Notes: generated by a model not told the origin, from the letters alone. DNA of 64,000 nt from Pelomonas dachongensis (GCF_043555865.1 NZ_JBIGHY010000003.1:496001-560000), one strand, 5' to 3'. Shown: positions 31,377-40,513, counted from the first letter of the stretch. Numbers and translations are program-made.

Positions 31377-32141
31377 ATGAAAAACCACCTCGCCCTGACT
31401 GTCGCCGCTGCTGCGGCCCTCGTGTCTCACAGCGCCGTCGCAGCTCTCGCGGCCGGTGATCTCGCCTTCACGTCCATCAACGCTGACGAAGACGGCTGGT
31501 CCCTGGTGGCGCTGGCCGACATCGACGCCAACAGCACCATTTACTTCACCGACAACGAGTGGAACGGCTCGTCGTTCAACAGCGGCGAGAGCTATCACCG
31601 CTGGGTCAGCGGTGGCGCCACCATCGCGGCCGGCACGGTCATCCGCTTCCAGAACATCGACGACGCCACGTCGCTCAGCGCCAGCTTCGGCACGCTGAGC
31701 CGCGCATCCGTCTCGGGCAGCAACAACTTCGGCCTCAGCGCCAGCGAAGACTCCGTCTACGCCTACACCGCCAGCAGCGCGACCGGCACGCCGACCTTCC
31801 TGGCGGCGATCACGACGACGGCCTTCACCGGCGCCACCAGCGCCGGCCTGCTGACCAACACCGGCCTGTCCATCGGCAACGGGGCCATCGCACTGGGCGG
31901 CGGCGCCGAGTACGAGGAATACATCGGCAGCCGGTCGGGTGCAGCCAGCTTCACGGCCTACAAGGCCCAGGTCGGCGACATCGCCAACTGGACGCACAAC
32001 GCCAAAAACGGCAACTACGCGACGATGGTGCCCGACACGACTGCCTTTGCCGTGACGGCGGTGCCGGAACCGCAGACCTATGCGCTGATGCTCAGCGGCC
32101 TGTTGGCTGTCGGCCTCATGGCGCGTCGTCGTCGCGGCTGA
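31377..32141 (+). CDS. PEP-CTERM sorting-domain exported protein
   Basis: The 254-residue protein has a signal peptide (HLALTVAAAAALVSHSAVAA), a beta-rich Ser/Thr/Gly/Ala body and a C-terminal PEP-CTERM tag (VPEPQTYALMLSGLLAVGL then MARRRRG). The tag is read by exosortase EpsH/XrtA in EPS-producing betaproteobacteria. The body resembles short lamin-tail-like surface proteins (ADIDANSTIYFTDNEWNG). Start ATG 31377 has GGAG upstream. A strong terminator follows. Confidence 0.88.
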   Translation: MKNHLALTVAAAAALVSHSAVAALAAGDLAFTSINADEDGWSLVALADIDANSTIYFTDNEWNGSSFNSGESYHRWVSGGATIAAGTVIRFQNIDDATSLSASFGTLSRASVSGSNNFGLSASEDSVYAYTASSATGTPTFLAAITTTAFTGATSAGLLTNTGLSIGNGAIALGGGAEYEEYIGSRSGAASFTAYKAQVGDIANWTHNAKNGNYATMVPDTTAFAVTAVPEPQTYALMLSGLLAVGLMARRRRG

Positions 32142-32159
32142 TCATCGACGCCAAAAGCG

Positions 32160-32183
32160 AAGCGCCCTTCAGGGCGCTTTTTT
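32160..32183 (+). terminator. Intrinsic terminator after the PEP-CTERM gene
   Basis: AAGCGCCC-TTCA-GGGCGCTT is a perfect 8-bp stem with a 4-nt loop followed by TTTT. The reverse strand ends in a shorter run (AAGC..), so it may also help end the convergent acetyltransferase message. Confidence 0.88.
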
Positions 32184-32205
32184 CATGGCTCGTTGCGCGC
32201 CGGGT

Positions 32206-32724
32206 TCAGACCAGTGAGCGGAACAGGCGGATCTCTTCGACACGGGCGCCACCCACCTCGGTGGTGCGGGCGCTGCCCAGCTCACGCTTGAAACCGGCCA
32301 GTTCGAAGAAGCGCAGCGCGCGCTCGTTGCGCAGGTAGCACCACAGCGTGGCCTTGGTGCAGCCTTCTTCCTGCAGGCCGTCGCGCGTGGCATCCCACAG
32401 CGCCAGGCCCACGCCCTTGTCCATGTGCTCGGGGCTGGCGAACAGCGCCCACACCTCGCCGGTGGTGGCCGGCGTGCCCTTGTCACGCGAGCGGTCGAAG
32501 CCGGCGAAGCCCATGACCTTGTTGTCCAGATGCGCGACGACGACCTGTGGCTCGCACAGGTCGATGGCTTCACGCCAGAAAGCTTGGCGCTTTTGCACCG
32601 ACATCGCGTCCAGCGCCGCGGGCGGCAGCAGGTCCTTGTAGGCATCCTGGCTGGCGGCGACGTGGATCTCGGCGATGGCCTTTGCATCGCGCAGGGTGGC
32701 GGGGCGAACCTGGATCACGGACAT
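32206..32724 (-). CDS. GNAT family N-acetyltransferase
   Basis: The 172-residue single GNAT domain starts at SVIQVRPATLRDAKAIAEIH. AASQDAYKDLLP, VWALFASPEHMDKGVGLALW (acetyl-CoA loop GxGLA) and ALRFFELAGFKRE are the usual blocks. ATG 32724 is preceded by a weak AGAAG. Substrate unknown. Related proteins in many proteobacteria are annotated as general GNAT enzymes. Confidence 0.88.
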   Translation of the reverse strand: MSVIQVRPATLRDAKAIAEIHVAASQDAYKDLLPPAALDAMSVQKRQAFWREAIDLCEPQVVVAHLDNKVMGFAGFDRSRDKGTPATTGEVWALFASPEHMDKGVGLALWDATRDGLQEEGCTKATLWCYLRNERALRFFELAGFKRELGSARTTEVGGARVEEIRLFRSLV

Positions 32725-32821
32725 GGAATTCTTCTTGAGCAAAGCGCGCGGGGACGAAAGGGCGAGATTTTGATTGCCCTTGCGCTCGTAAGCCGCTCTT
32801 GACAGAGACTTTTTTATCCGC

Positions 32822-33484
32822 TTATGCGACGGCCTCCACGCCGCGACTGTCTGCCTGCAGGTGTTCCACCAGGCCTCGCCTGAGCCACCGAAGCGGTGTT
32901 CGTTGCAGCGTCGAAAGCAGCGCATGGTCCACCCGACGCTCACCCAGATCGAGCGCGAAACGGCTGGCAACTTCGGCCTTCACCTTCAGCAGCAGCTCGG
33001 CCGTCACCAGCGCATCGGCCATCGCGCGGTGGGCGCGTCCCGAGAAGGACAGGCCGTGGAAGCGCACCATGGCGCCCAGCCCATGCCCCTTGGACTCCGG
33101 CCACAGCCGGCGCGACAACAGCACCGTGCAGGCGAACTCGTGCGCCGGGTCAGGTGGCACATCGGCCCGCGCCATCTCGGCCTGCCAGAACCCGCGGTCG
33201 AAGCTCGCGTTGTGGGCCACCAGCGGACAGCCGGCCGTGAAGCGAGCCAGTTCGCGCATGACGCTGGCTGACGACGGCGCGCCGGCCAGCATCTCGTTGC
33301 TGATGCCGGTCAGCGCCTGGATCTGCGGCGGCACCCACGCGCCGCTGTTCATCAGGCTGGCCCAGCGGTCCACGATTTCCCCGTTTCGCACCAGCACGGC
33401 GGCGATTTCGGTGGCGCGGCCACCGCTGGTGGGCCCGAGGCCTGTGGTCTCGAAGTCGATGACGGCCATGGTCTGCATGCCCAT
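32822..33484 (-). CDS. DnaQ-like (DEDDh) 3'-5' exonuclease
   Basis: The 220-residue protein carries the three exonuclease motifs: VIDFETTGLG (Exo I), LVAHNASFDRGFW (Exo II) and HRAMADALVTAELL (Exo III, DEDDh). It is longer than the proofreading core of the PolIII epsilon subunit and lacks its C-terminal clamp motif, so it is more likely an RNase T/ExoX-like nuclease. It lies 4 nt after the MazG-like gene on the same strand. Confidence 0.88.
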   Translation of the reverse strand: MGMQTMAVIDFETTGLGPTSGGRATEIAAVLVRNGEIVDRWASLMNSGAWVPPQIQALTGISNEMLAGAPSSASVMRELARFTAGCPLVAHNASFDRGFWQAEMARADVPPDPAHEFACTVLLSRRLWPESKGHGLGAMVRFHGLSFSGRAHRAMADALVTAELLLKVKAEVASRFALDLGERRVDHALLSTLQRTPLRWLRRGLVEHLQADSRGVEAVA

Positions 33485-33488
33485 CGCC

Positions 33489-33803
33489 TCAAGACCTCAG
33501 CGGGGGATGTTTGACCGCGTTCATCGCCAGCTTGCGTTCCACCGCGGCTTCGAGGTCCACGCCGCCATGGTCGGCGATCTGCAACAGGTACAGCAGCACA
33601 TCCGACAGCTCCTCGCCGAGGTGGCGGCGCTGGTCGTCGTCCAGGTGCAGCGACTGCTCAGGCGTCAGCCACTGGAAGATCTCCAGCAGCTCGGAGGCCT
33701 CCACGGTCATGGCCATCGCGAGGTTCTTTGGGGTCTGGTAAGGCTGCCAGTCGCGGTCGGCGGCAAAGCGGCGCAGGCGGTGCTGCAAGGCGGAAATGTC
33801 CAT
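33489..33803 (-). CDS. MazG-like nucleotide pyrophosphohydrolase
   Basis: The 104-residue all-helical protein has the MazG metal-site motifs TVEASELLEIFQW (EExxE type) and LGEELSDVLLYLLQIAD (ExxD). It hydrolyses (d)NTPs to monophosphates, a house-cleaning role. Start ATG 33803 matches family length. Co-transcribed with the exonuclease, suggesting a shared nucleotide-pool task. Confidence 0.88.
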   Translation of the reverse strand: MDISALQHRLRRFAADRDWQPYQTPKNLAMAMTVEASELLEIFQWLTPEQSLHLDDDQRRHLGEELSDVLLYLLQIADHGGVDLEAAVERKLAMNAVKHPPLRS

Positions 33804-34165
33804 GGAAAAGCGGTGCTGTGTATTCAACACAGTATTCAAGATTTCAAAGTAGTCGTGGTAGTAGCGGCCCGCGCTCGCTGTGGACAAGCGGAAAAAGCCG
33901 TTTTGGGTCAAGCGCTTGGCTGCGGCACAAGCCTGTGCGCCGCACCCGGGTTTGCAGCATGCCGGTTTGGGAACAACTTTGCCAAAAGCTCGCGCCCTGT
34001 GGATATCTATCAAGTTGTCCCGGAACCGTCCACAGACTTGCGCCGCCTTTCTTTACCAGAGGTTCCCCCCTAATTCGGCCCGGCGGCTTCTAGCCAGACG
34101 CTAGAGTTGCCGTCCCTCGTATTTGTGAAAGCACCGCTTCGTGCGGTGTCGCCCAGGAGACAACG
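33804..34165. promoter_or_regulatory. Intergenic region with three DnaA-box-like sequences
   Basis: TGTGGACAA (33879-33887), TGTGGATAT (33998-34006) and CCGTCCACA (34026-34034) each carry the TGTGGA/TCCACA core of a DnaA box, two on one strand and one on the other, in 156 bp. None is a perfect 9-mer. The region is also less GC-rich than its neighbours and holds the divergent promoters of the MazG-like and GDSL genes. TATTCAACACAGTATTCAAG (33821-33840) gives a repeated TATTCAA. Confidence 0.4.
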
Positions 34166-35332
34166 ATGAATCCCTCCCTCACCCGTATCGCTGCCGTGTC
34201 GGCGGCGTTGTTGGGCAGCCTGCTGGTGGCCGGCTGCGGTGGCGGCGCCACGGCGGACACGACACCCAAGGTGGCCATCTCGTCGGTCAAGGTGTTCGGC
34301 GACAGCCTGCAGGACAGCGGCACGTTCGGGTACAAGTTCACCATCCAGAGCAGCGACAACCCGATCTATGTGGAACGCGTCGCGGCCAACTACGGCGCCA
34401 AGCTCTGCAACTTCTTCGTCTTCACGGGCACGACCTTCGCGCCCAACCCGACGGCCGGCTGCACCAACTACGCCATCGGCGGTGGCCGCATCAACTACAC
34501 CGGCGCCGGCGCCAGTGCCAGCAACCCGCTGAACGTCGGCGTGCAGATGGCGGCCTATGCCGCTGCTGGCAGCTACACGGCCAGCGACCTGGTCATCATC
34601 GACGGCGGCGGCAATGACGGCGCCGACCTGGTGGGCGCCTACCTTGCCATCCCCCGCGACCGCGCTGCGGCTTACTCGGCGCTGCTGGGCACGCTGCTGA
34701 CGCCGACGCAGATCCAGACTGCGCTGGCGGGCGGCGCGACGACCACGGCGCAGATCGGCGCCACCTACATGACGGCGCTGGCCGACCGGTTCTATGGCCA
34801 GATCAAGGCCAGCGTGCTGGACAAGGGTGCCACCCACGTCGTCGTGCTGAACATCCCCGACATCACGCTCACGCCGCGCTTGCAGGTGGTGCTGGACAGC
34901 ATCGCTGCGGCCAGCGGTGGCGGTACGGCCGGCGCTACGGCGCGCGCCCAGTCGCAGGCCTTGTTCCAGGGCTGGGTCACGGCGTTCAACACGCAGCTGG
35001 CGGCCAAGATCGCCGCCGACGAGCGCGTGGCGCTGATCGACTTCTACAAAGGTCTGCAGGACCAGGTGGCCACGCCGGCCCAGTTCGGCCTGACCAACGC
35101 GACCACGCCGGCCTGCCCCGCCACCGGCGTCGGCAGCGACGGTCTGCCGACGTACAACTTCCCGACCTGCACGGCCACCGCACTGTCCGCCGCACCGCCC
35201 ACCGGCGCCAGTGGCGGCGCCGACTGGTGGAAGACCTACGGCTTCGCCGACAGCTTCCACCCGACGCTGTACGGCCACCAGCTGACGCAGCAGCTGATCG
35301 CGAAGTCCCTGTCCATCAAGGGCTGGCTCTGA
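34166..35332 (+). CDS. SGNH/GDSL-family esterase lipoprotein
   Basis: The 388-residue protein has a lipobox at SLLVAGC (residues about 18-24), so it is anchored in a membrane. It carries the GDSL block I VFGDSLQDSGTF, the oxyanion residues GGGND, and the final DSFHPTLYGHQ, which supply Ser, Asn, Asp and His of the SGNH site. It resembles plant- and Pseudomonas EstA-type GDSL lipases but lacks the autotransporter barrel. It lies 28 nt before the OmpW gene and is probably co-transcribed with it. Confidence 0.9.
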   Translation: MNPSLTRIAAVSAALLGSLLVAGCGGGATADTTPKVAISSVKVFGDSLQDSGTFGYKFTIQSSDNPIYVERVAANYGAKLCNFFVFTGTTFAPNPTAGCTNYAIGGGRINYTGAGASASNPLNVGVQMAAYAAAGSYTASDLVIIDGGGNDGADLVGAYLAIPRDRAAAYSALLGTLLTPTQIQTALAGGATTTAQIGATYMTALADRFYGQIKASVLDKGATHVVVLNIPDITLTPRLQVVLDSIAAASGGGTAGATARAQSQALFQGWVTAFNTQLAAKIAADERVALIDFYKGLQDQVATPAQFGLTNATTPACPATGVGSDGLPTYNFPTCTATALSAAPPTGASGGADWWKTYGFADSFHPTLYGHQLTQQLIAKSLSIKGWL

Positions 35333-35360
35333 TCCCAGGCATCCACAAGGAGACCCGACC

Positions 35361-36032
35361 ATGAAAACCAAAACCCTCCTCGGAGCCCTGGCCGCCTTGC
35401 TCGTCAGCGGCGGTGCGTTCGCGCAATCGGCCGGCAGCATCGTCGTCTACGGCGGCGGCGTGCAGATCCAGCCGCAGGTCGACAGCGGCGACCTGACCGC
35501 CCCCAGCCTGGCCGGCACCAAGATCGACGTGAAGAAGGCCAGCCAGTTCGTCGGTGGCGTCACCTACTACTGGACCGACAACATCAGCATTGACCTGCCG
35601 ATCGCGCTCGGCCCGTTCAAGCACGACGTCATCGGCGCCGGGGCCATCGACGGTGTGGGCACGCTGGGCACCGTGAAGGCGCTGCCCATCACGCTGCTGG
35701 CGCAGTACCGCTTCGGCCAGGCCGACAGCGTGTTGCGCCCCTTCGTCGGTGCGGGCCTGACCTACGGCTACTTCTACAAGCCCAAGGCCACCGCCGTGCT
35801 GTCGGGCATCACCGGCGGCACGCCGTCCAACCCGACGACCCTGTCCATGAAGAACAAGCTGGGCACCACGGTGGAACTGGGCGCGGCCTACAACATCACG
35901 CGCGACTGGTCCGCCAGCCTGGCCGTCACCAAGACTTTCCTGAAGACCACCGGCAGCCTGTCCACCGGCCAGACCATCGAGACGACGCTGGACCCTGTGT
36001 CCATCAAGTTCGGCATCGGCTACCGGTTCTGA
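35361..36032 (+). CDS. ompW: OmpW family outer-membrane protein
   Basis: The 223-residue protein has a signal peptide ending ALAALLVSGGAFA and an eight-strand barrel pattern ending in a terminal Phe (KFGIGYRF). The central LRPFVGAGLTYGYFY is the OmpW hallmark. OmpW forms a small barrel for hydrophobic compounds. Followed by a strong terminator. Confidence 0.9.
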   Translation: MKTKTLLGALAALLVSGGAFAQSAGSIVVYGGGVQIQPQVDSGDLTAPSLAGTKIDVKKASQFVGGVTYYWTDNISIDLPIALGPFKHDVIGAGAIDGVGTLGTVKALPITLLAQYRFGQADSVLRPFVGAGLTYGYFYKPKATAVLSGITGGTPSNPTTLSMKNKLGTTVELGAAYNITRDWSASLAVTKTFLKTTGSLSTGQTIETTLDPVSIKFGIGYRF

Positions 36033-36064
36033 ACCGGCCATGCCGGCCTGGTCCGGCTCGATGC

Positions 36065-36094
36065 AACAAAGGGCTGGGCAACCAGCCCTTTGTT
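36065..36094 (+). terminator. Intrinsic terminator after ompW
   Basis: AACAAAGGGCTGG-GCAA-CCAGCCCTTTGTT is a perfect 13-bp stem with a GCAA tetraloop, followed by GTTT. Its flanking A and T runs let it work in both directions. Confidence 0.92.
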
Positions 36095-36169
36095 GTTTCC
36101 GACGCTGACAAATGGGGGACTGGCCCCCTGGTAGCTTCACGGCACCCCTCGCTTTCGCTTGAGAACGCC

Positions 36170-36577
36170 ATGAACCTGCGCTTGCCTGCTCTTGCCGTCC
36201 TTGCCACCGCGCTGGTGGCCGCCTGCTCCAAGGCGCCGCCCGAGGCGGTGCCCTTGCCCGCTTCGGCGCCTGTTGCGGCGGCAGAGGCCGCCCCGCCCGC
36301 CCGGCGCGTGGACGCATGGCTGGGCCGCTGGCAGGGGCCTGAAGGCACGTTCCTGGAGATCACCGGCGCGCCGGGCGCCTACCGCGTCACGGTGCACAAC
36401 CTGGACGGTCCCCGCAGCTTCGAGGCGTCGGCGACCGAGGCGGGCCTGAGCTTCGTGCGCGATGGCGTCACGCAGACCGTGCGTGCCGGCCATGGCGCGG
36501 ACACCGGCATGAAGTGGCTGGCCGACAAGCAGGACTGCCTGGTCGTGAAGGCCGGAGAAGGGTATTGCCGCGGCTAG
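36170..36577 (+). CDS. Small lipoprotein, unknown function
   Basis: The 135-residue protein has a lipobox LVAACS (Cys near residue 19), a Pro/Ala linker and a beta-rich domain with LGRWQGPEGTFLEITGAPG and a C-terminal DKQDCLVVKAGEGYCRG. The last two cysteines likely form a disulfide. I recognise no named family. Isolated by terminators upstream; the next gene follows after 42 nt. Confidence 0.75.
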   Translation: MNLRLPALAVLATALVAACSKAPPEAVPLPASAPVAAAEAAPPARRVDAWLGRWQGPEGTFLEITGAPGAYRVTVHNLDGPRSFEASATEAGLSFVRDGVTQTVRAGHGADTGMKWLADKQDCLVVKAGEGYCRG

Positions 36578-36619
36578 GCCCGGCCGGCACACTCGCGCTC
36601 CCTTTGCATGGAGTGAGAG

Positions 36620-37231
36620 ATGTTCAAGAAACTGGCCTCCGAGGCCCTGGGCCTCAGCGACATCGGCGTCATCGTGCCCGCTGCCGATTTCAACAAGGTG
36701 GACGCCGACGACTACCTGTTCAGCGAGGACGGCGAGAAGATCTTCTTCCTCATCAAGTCCAAGAAGGACGAGTACTGCTTCACCAACCTCGCGCTGGTGC
36801 ACGTCGACGGCGATTCCGCCGTCTCGTCCAAGCGCGTCATCAAGCGCTACGACTACCTGAGCCACCGCATCAGTGACGTGACGCTGGAGACCGCCGGCAC
36901 CATTGACATGGACGTCGAGATCAAGTTCCGCATCGGTGACGGCGCACCGTTCAGCATCGATGTTCGCAAGAACTTCATCGAACAGCTGAAGGACCTCTAC
37001 AAGGCGCTGCACAGCATCGGCAAGATTCAGGAGCGCGACGAGCAGGCACGCGAAATCGCGATGCAGTGCCTGGGTGTGACCGGCCAGATGTTCAAGCTGG
37101 GCCACGAGGTCAGTGAGGAAGCCGTCAGCCGCCACTACGTGTCGCTGCTGAACACGGTCAACAGCGTGGTGCTGGAGAAGCTCAACCGCAAGGATTACGG
37201 CGGCGTGTTCGAGCGCTACATCCAGAACTGA
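36620..37231 (+). CDS. PH-domain protein, YvbH type
   Basis: The 203-residue protein starts MFKKLASEALGLSDIGVIV and has a bacterial pleckstrin-like domain up to about residue 120 (EDGEKIFFLIKSKKDEYCFTN split over two strands, RVIKRYDYL). A C-terminal helical region follows. It closely follows the Bacillus YvbH pattern. Bacterial PH domains of this kind form oligomers; the ligand is unknown. An intact GAGAG ribosome site precedes it. Confidence 0.85.
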   Translation: MFKKLASEALGLSDIGVIVPAADFNKVDADDYLFSEDGEKIFFLIKSKKDEYCFTNLALVHVDGDSAVSSKRVIKRYDYLSHRISDVTLETAGTIDMDVEIKFRIGDGAPFSIDVRKNFIEQLKDLYKALHSIGKIQERDEQAREIAMQCLGVTGQMFKLGHEVSEEAVSRHYVSLLNTVNSVVLEKLNRKDYGGVFERYIQN

Positions 37232-37248
37232 GCGGCCCCGTCGTCCCG

Positions 37249-37644
37249 ATGACCCAGCGCCTGGCGGCCTGCAGTTGCGGCCAGCTGACCGCCCTGGTGA
37301 GCGGCGAGCCGGTGCGCATCTCGGTCTGCCACTGCCTGGCCTGCCAGCGCCGCACCGGCAGCGTGTTCGGGCAGCAGGCGCGCTTTCGCCGCGAGGACGT
37401 GCAGCTGTCGGGCACGTCCACGGTCTTTGAACGTGTTGGCGACGAGGGTCCTGGCGCAAGGTTCCATTTCTGCCCGACGTGCGGAGCGACGGTCTGGTAC
37501 GAGTTGCTGGGCCTGGACGGCTACCTGGCCATCCCCGTGGGCGCGTTCGCCGATCCCGGCTTTGCGCCACCCACCGTGTCCGTCTACGAAGCGCGCATGC
37601 ACGGCTGGGTCGTGCCGCCACCTGACGCGCAACACTGGCGCTGA
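37249..37644 (+). CDS. GFA/CENP-V-type zinc protein
   Basis: This 131-residue protein has the zinc-binding pattern of the glutathione-dependent formaldehyde-activating family: ACSCGQL, then CHCLACQRRTGS, then FCPTCGATVWY. The function of most members is not known; the name comes from Gfa of Paracoccus. The start lies 17 nt after the PH-domain gene. Confidence 0.9.
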   Translation: MTQRLAACSCGQLTALVSGEPVRISVCHCLACQRRTGSVFGQQARFRREDVQLSGTSTVFERVGDEGPGARFHFCPTCGATVWYELLGLDGYLAIPVGAFADPGFAPPTVSVYEARMHGWVVPPPDAQHWR

Positions 37645-37774
37645 GACAGCGCCGGAAGAATCCTTCCGCCCCGCCGGAAGACTCCCACCCCGCCTCGCCC
37701 TCGTCTGCTCCCGCGTGACCGGGAACCATGGCCGCCATGCATCAAACCGATGCGTGTCGCCCAAGGAACCCGTC

Positions 37775-39016
37775 ATGCTGCACCGCCTCCCGTCCCTCGC
37801 CGCCTCGCTGCGCAACGCCTTCGGCCGTGGGGCCGCGCGTGGCATGCAGGCTGCACCCACCGCTGCCCGCTCGCTGCGCCGCGCGCTCCCCCCGTTGCTG
37901 CTGCTCGTCGCCATGACCGGTGCGGGCTATGCAGTCGTCGTGCATCCGCCCGTCCAGCCTGTGCCCGCCGGCCAGGCAGCGCTGCGCACCAACCAGTTCA
38001 GCGGCGGCACGAGCGAGTTCCGCGACGGCAGCTTCATCCGCATCCCCGGCCTGCACGAGGTGCGCTTCTTCCCGCTGCGCGACCAGAGCTACCGCCCCGT
38101 GGCCATTGCCAGGGCTGACGGCCCGGCGCCATTGCAGTCGGTGGAAGGGCTGTCGCTGGGCCTGGACATGACGCTGCGCTGGAACGTCGACGCGACCCGC
38201 CTGCCCGAACTGTCCCGCCGGTTGCCGGACGACATCGAGGCCGATGTCATCGCGCCGGCCGTGCAGGCCGTGGTCTACAAGCAGATCGCCCGCCACACGG
38301 TGCGCGAGATCTTCTCCAGCCAGCGCGCCGAGATCGCCGCGGCGCTGGAGGCCGAGCTGCGCGCGAAGCTGGCCGCCGACGGCATCGTGCTGCGCGGCGT
38401 GCAGATCGGCTCCGTGGACCTGCCCGCCGACTACCGCAAAGGCATGGACCGCCTGCTGGCGGACAGCCTGGCCAGCGAGCGCATGCGCTACACGCTGGAG
38501 ATCTCGGAGAAGAAGGTCAAGGAGTCCGAGTTCCAGGCCGCCGCCGACAAGGTGCGCCGCGAGACCGCCGCCGAGGCCGCGGGCCGCGAGCAGGTCATCG
38601 CCGCCCGCGCGCAGGAAGAAGCCATGAAGCATGTGCTGCCCTTCAAGCAAAAGCAGATCGAGCAGCGCGCGCTGGAAGCCCAGGCCGACAGTGCCGCGCG
38701 CGTGAAGCAGGCCGAGGGTGCCGCCGAGGCGCGCCGCATCGAGGTGATGGCCGAGGCCGCGGCGCGCCAGAAGCTGGCCGATGCCGAGGCCTACCGCGTC
38801 GCGCAGATCGGCAAGGCCAACGCCGGGCAGATGGCGGCCGAGGGCGAGCTGCTGACGCGCCACCCGCTGCTGGTGCAAAAGGCCATGGCCGACAAACTGT
38901 CGGACAAGGTGCAGGTCATCATCGCGCCGCCCGGCTCGGGCGGCTTCATCGGCAGCGCGTTGCTGGCGGGCACGTCGGCGAAGGCGCAGGCCGCGGCTTC
39001 GATGGAGCAGGAGTAA
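37775..39016 (+). CDS. SPFH/band 7 membrane protein
   Basis: The 413-residue protein starts at ATG 37775 (AAGGA upstream). A membrane helix lies near residue 40 (LPPLLLLVAMTGAGYAVVV), followed by an SPFH domain (SLGLDMTLRWNVDA, RREIF-type block IARHTVREIFSSQRAEI). A long coiled coil with heptads of A/E/R/Q runs from about 230 to 350, and a Gly-rich tail ends it. This is a prohibitin-like organisation for membrane microdomains. The next gene starts 6 nt downstream. Confidence 0.88.
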   Translation: MLHRLPSLAASLRNAFGRGAARGMQAAPTAARSLRRALPPLLLLVAMTGAGYAVVVHPPVQPVPAGQAALRTNQFSGGTSEFRDGSFIRIPGLHEVRFFPLRDQSYRPVAIARADGPAPLQSVEGLSLGLDMTLRWNVDATRLPELSRRLPDDIEADVIAPAVQAVVYKQIARHTVREIFSSQRAEIAAALEAELRAKLAADGIVLRGVQIGSVDLPADYRKGMDRLLADSLASERMRYTLEISEKKVKESEFQAAADKVRRETAAEAAGREQVIAARAQEEAMKHVLPFKQKQIEQRALEAQADSAARVKQAEGAAEARRIEVMAEAAARQKLADAEAYRVAQIGKANAGQMAAEGELLTRHPLLVQKAMADKLSDKVQVIIAPPGSGGFIGSALLAGTSAKAQAAASMEQE

Positions 39017-39022
39017 GCCACC

Positions 39023-40513
39023 ATGCGCCGCTTTGTGCTGATCGTCGTGGCGGCCGCTGCCGCCGCCGTCGTCATGACCCGTGCCGACGCCGCCGAGCTG
39101 CCGGTCTTCCCGCGCGCCGGTCTGGTCGTGCAGGACGCACCGCTGCGCGGTGCGCCGCGCGACACCGCCTCGCTGCAGGCCCAGATGGCGCGCGGCGAGG
39201 CGCTGGAGATCCGCGCCGAGCGCGGCGACCACTGGCAGGTGTGGGACTACCGCCGCGAGCGCGGGGGCTGGCTGCGAAAGGGCCAGGTCTTGCTGGTGCC
39301 GCGCGGTGACGGCGCCGCCACCGAACTGCTGTCGCAGCTGCGCCTGGCGCGCCAGCAGTGGGGCACCGAAGGCCTGGGGCTGGGCCTGGCTGCGGCCTAT
39401 GTGCAGGCCGCCACGCCGGCCGACATGGCCGGCCCCGGCGGCGCCGAGGCGCTGGACGCAATGGGCACGTTCGCGGAGCGAATCGCCGAGCGCGCGTCGA
39501 CCCGCGATGCCCGCCCGACCGAAGGCCAACTGGCCGCACAGATGGACGTGGCCGCGCGCTTCGGCCTGAAGTTCGAGTCCTTCGACGTGGAGGAAGGCCG
39601 CGTGCAGGTCTGCTACGACGGCGAGGTGTTCCGCCGCCTGCTGGCCACCGCGGCCACGCCGGAGCAGCGCGTGCGCGCGGCGCTGGCACTGACACGGCCC
39701 GACTGCCTGAACCCGCGTGCCACGGTGCGCGAGCAGGAGGCGCGCGACCAGTGGCGCCGGCAGGTTCTGGCTCAGGTGGACGGCGCCGCGCTGCCGGTGC
39801 ACTGGAGGAACCGGCTGCTGATGCGCCGCGCATCGGTCAGTGCGAGCCTGGCATTTGCGCAGGCCAGGCGAAGTCCAGTGGGGGCTGGCGGCGAGGCCGC
39901 ACCCGCGCTGGTCGAGCTGGCAGGCATCGTGCCGGCCGAGCTGACCGAGGACGACCAGCCCGCCTACAACGACGCCGTCATGCGCGTGAACGCCGCGCGC
40001 TGGCTGGGCACGGTCAACACCGCGCGCGACTTCGGCAGCGTCTCGCTGACGCTGCAGCCGGGCGCCGACGGCGAGCGCTGCGTCGTGCTGGCCGAGGCCG
40101 GCAAGCCCGTGGCGCGCCGCTGCAGCTGGGGCCAGGTCGCGCTGGCATCGGCGTCACTGAACCGCGAAGGCCGTGCGCTGGCGCTTGCCGTGCAGCCGCT
40201 GGACGGCTGGCGCGAGCTGTGGCTGTTCCTGAAGGAGCCGGGCCGCAACGGCGCCTGGCGCATCGAGGTCATGCCGCCGGCACCGGCCCAGCCGGGCCTG
40301 GGGGTGGCCGAGTTCGCCGGCTGGGTGCCGGGTGGCCAGCAACTGCTGGTGGCGCGCGAGTTCCGCGCGGAGGGCCGGTACCGCCGCAGCTTCGAGGTGG
40401 TGTCGCTGGCCAACCTTGCCACCGAGCGGCAGTCGCCGGAGCCGGCGCTGCTGGGCGCGTTCCAGCGCTGGAGCGACCCGGCCTGGCGCGGGGGCTCGCC
40501 CATCCGGCGCTGA
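39023..40513 (+). CDS. Exported SH3-domain-like protein paired with the SPFH gene, unknown function
   Basis: The 496-residue protein has a signal peptide (FVLIVVAAAAAAVVMTRADA) and an N-terminal bacterial SH3-like domain (VVQDAPLRGAP, EALEIRAERGDHWQVW, GGWLRKGQVLLV). A helical middle contains VCYDGEVFRRLLA and RPDCLNPRA (single cysteines). The C-terminal half is beta-rich. The 6-nt spacing to the SPFH gene indicates one operon. I recognise no family for the whole protein. Confidence 0.72.
   Translation: MRRFVLIVVAAAAAAVVMTRADAAELPVFPRAGLVVQDAPLRGAPRDTASLQAQMARGEALEIRAERGDHWQVWDYRRERGGWLRKGQVLLVPRGDGAATELLSQLRLARQQWGTEGLGLGLAAAYVQAATPADMAGPGGAEALDAMGTFAERIAERASTRDARPTEGQLAAQMDVAARFGLKFESFDVEEGRVQVCYDGEVFRRLLATAATPEQRVRAALALTRPDCLNPRATVREQEARDQWRRQVLAQVDGAALPVHWRNRLLMRRASVSASLAFAQARRSPVGAGGEAAPALVELAGIVPAELTEDDQPAYNDAVMRVNAARWLGTVNTARDFGSVSLTLQPGADGERCVVLAEAGKPVARRCSWGQVALASASLNREGRALALAVQPLDGWRELWLFLKEPGRNGAWRIEVMPPAPAQPGLGVAEFAGWVPGGQQLLVAREFRAEGRYRRSFEVVSLANLATERQSPEPALLGAFQRWSDPAWRGGSPIRR

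Noticed and set aside
33879..34034. Chromosomal replication origin
   Set aside because: Boxes are imperfect and few, and there is no AT-rich unwinding region or dnaA/dnaN gene in the window.
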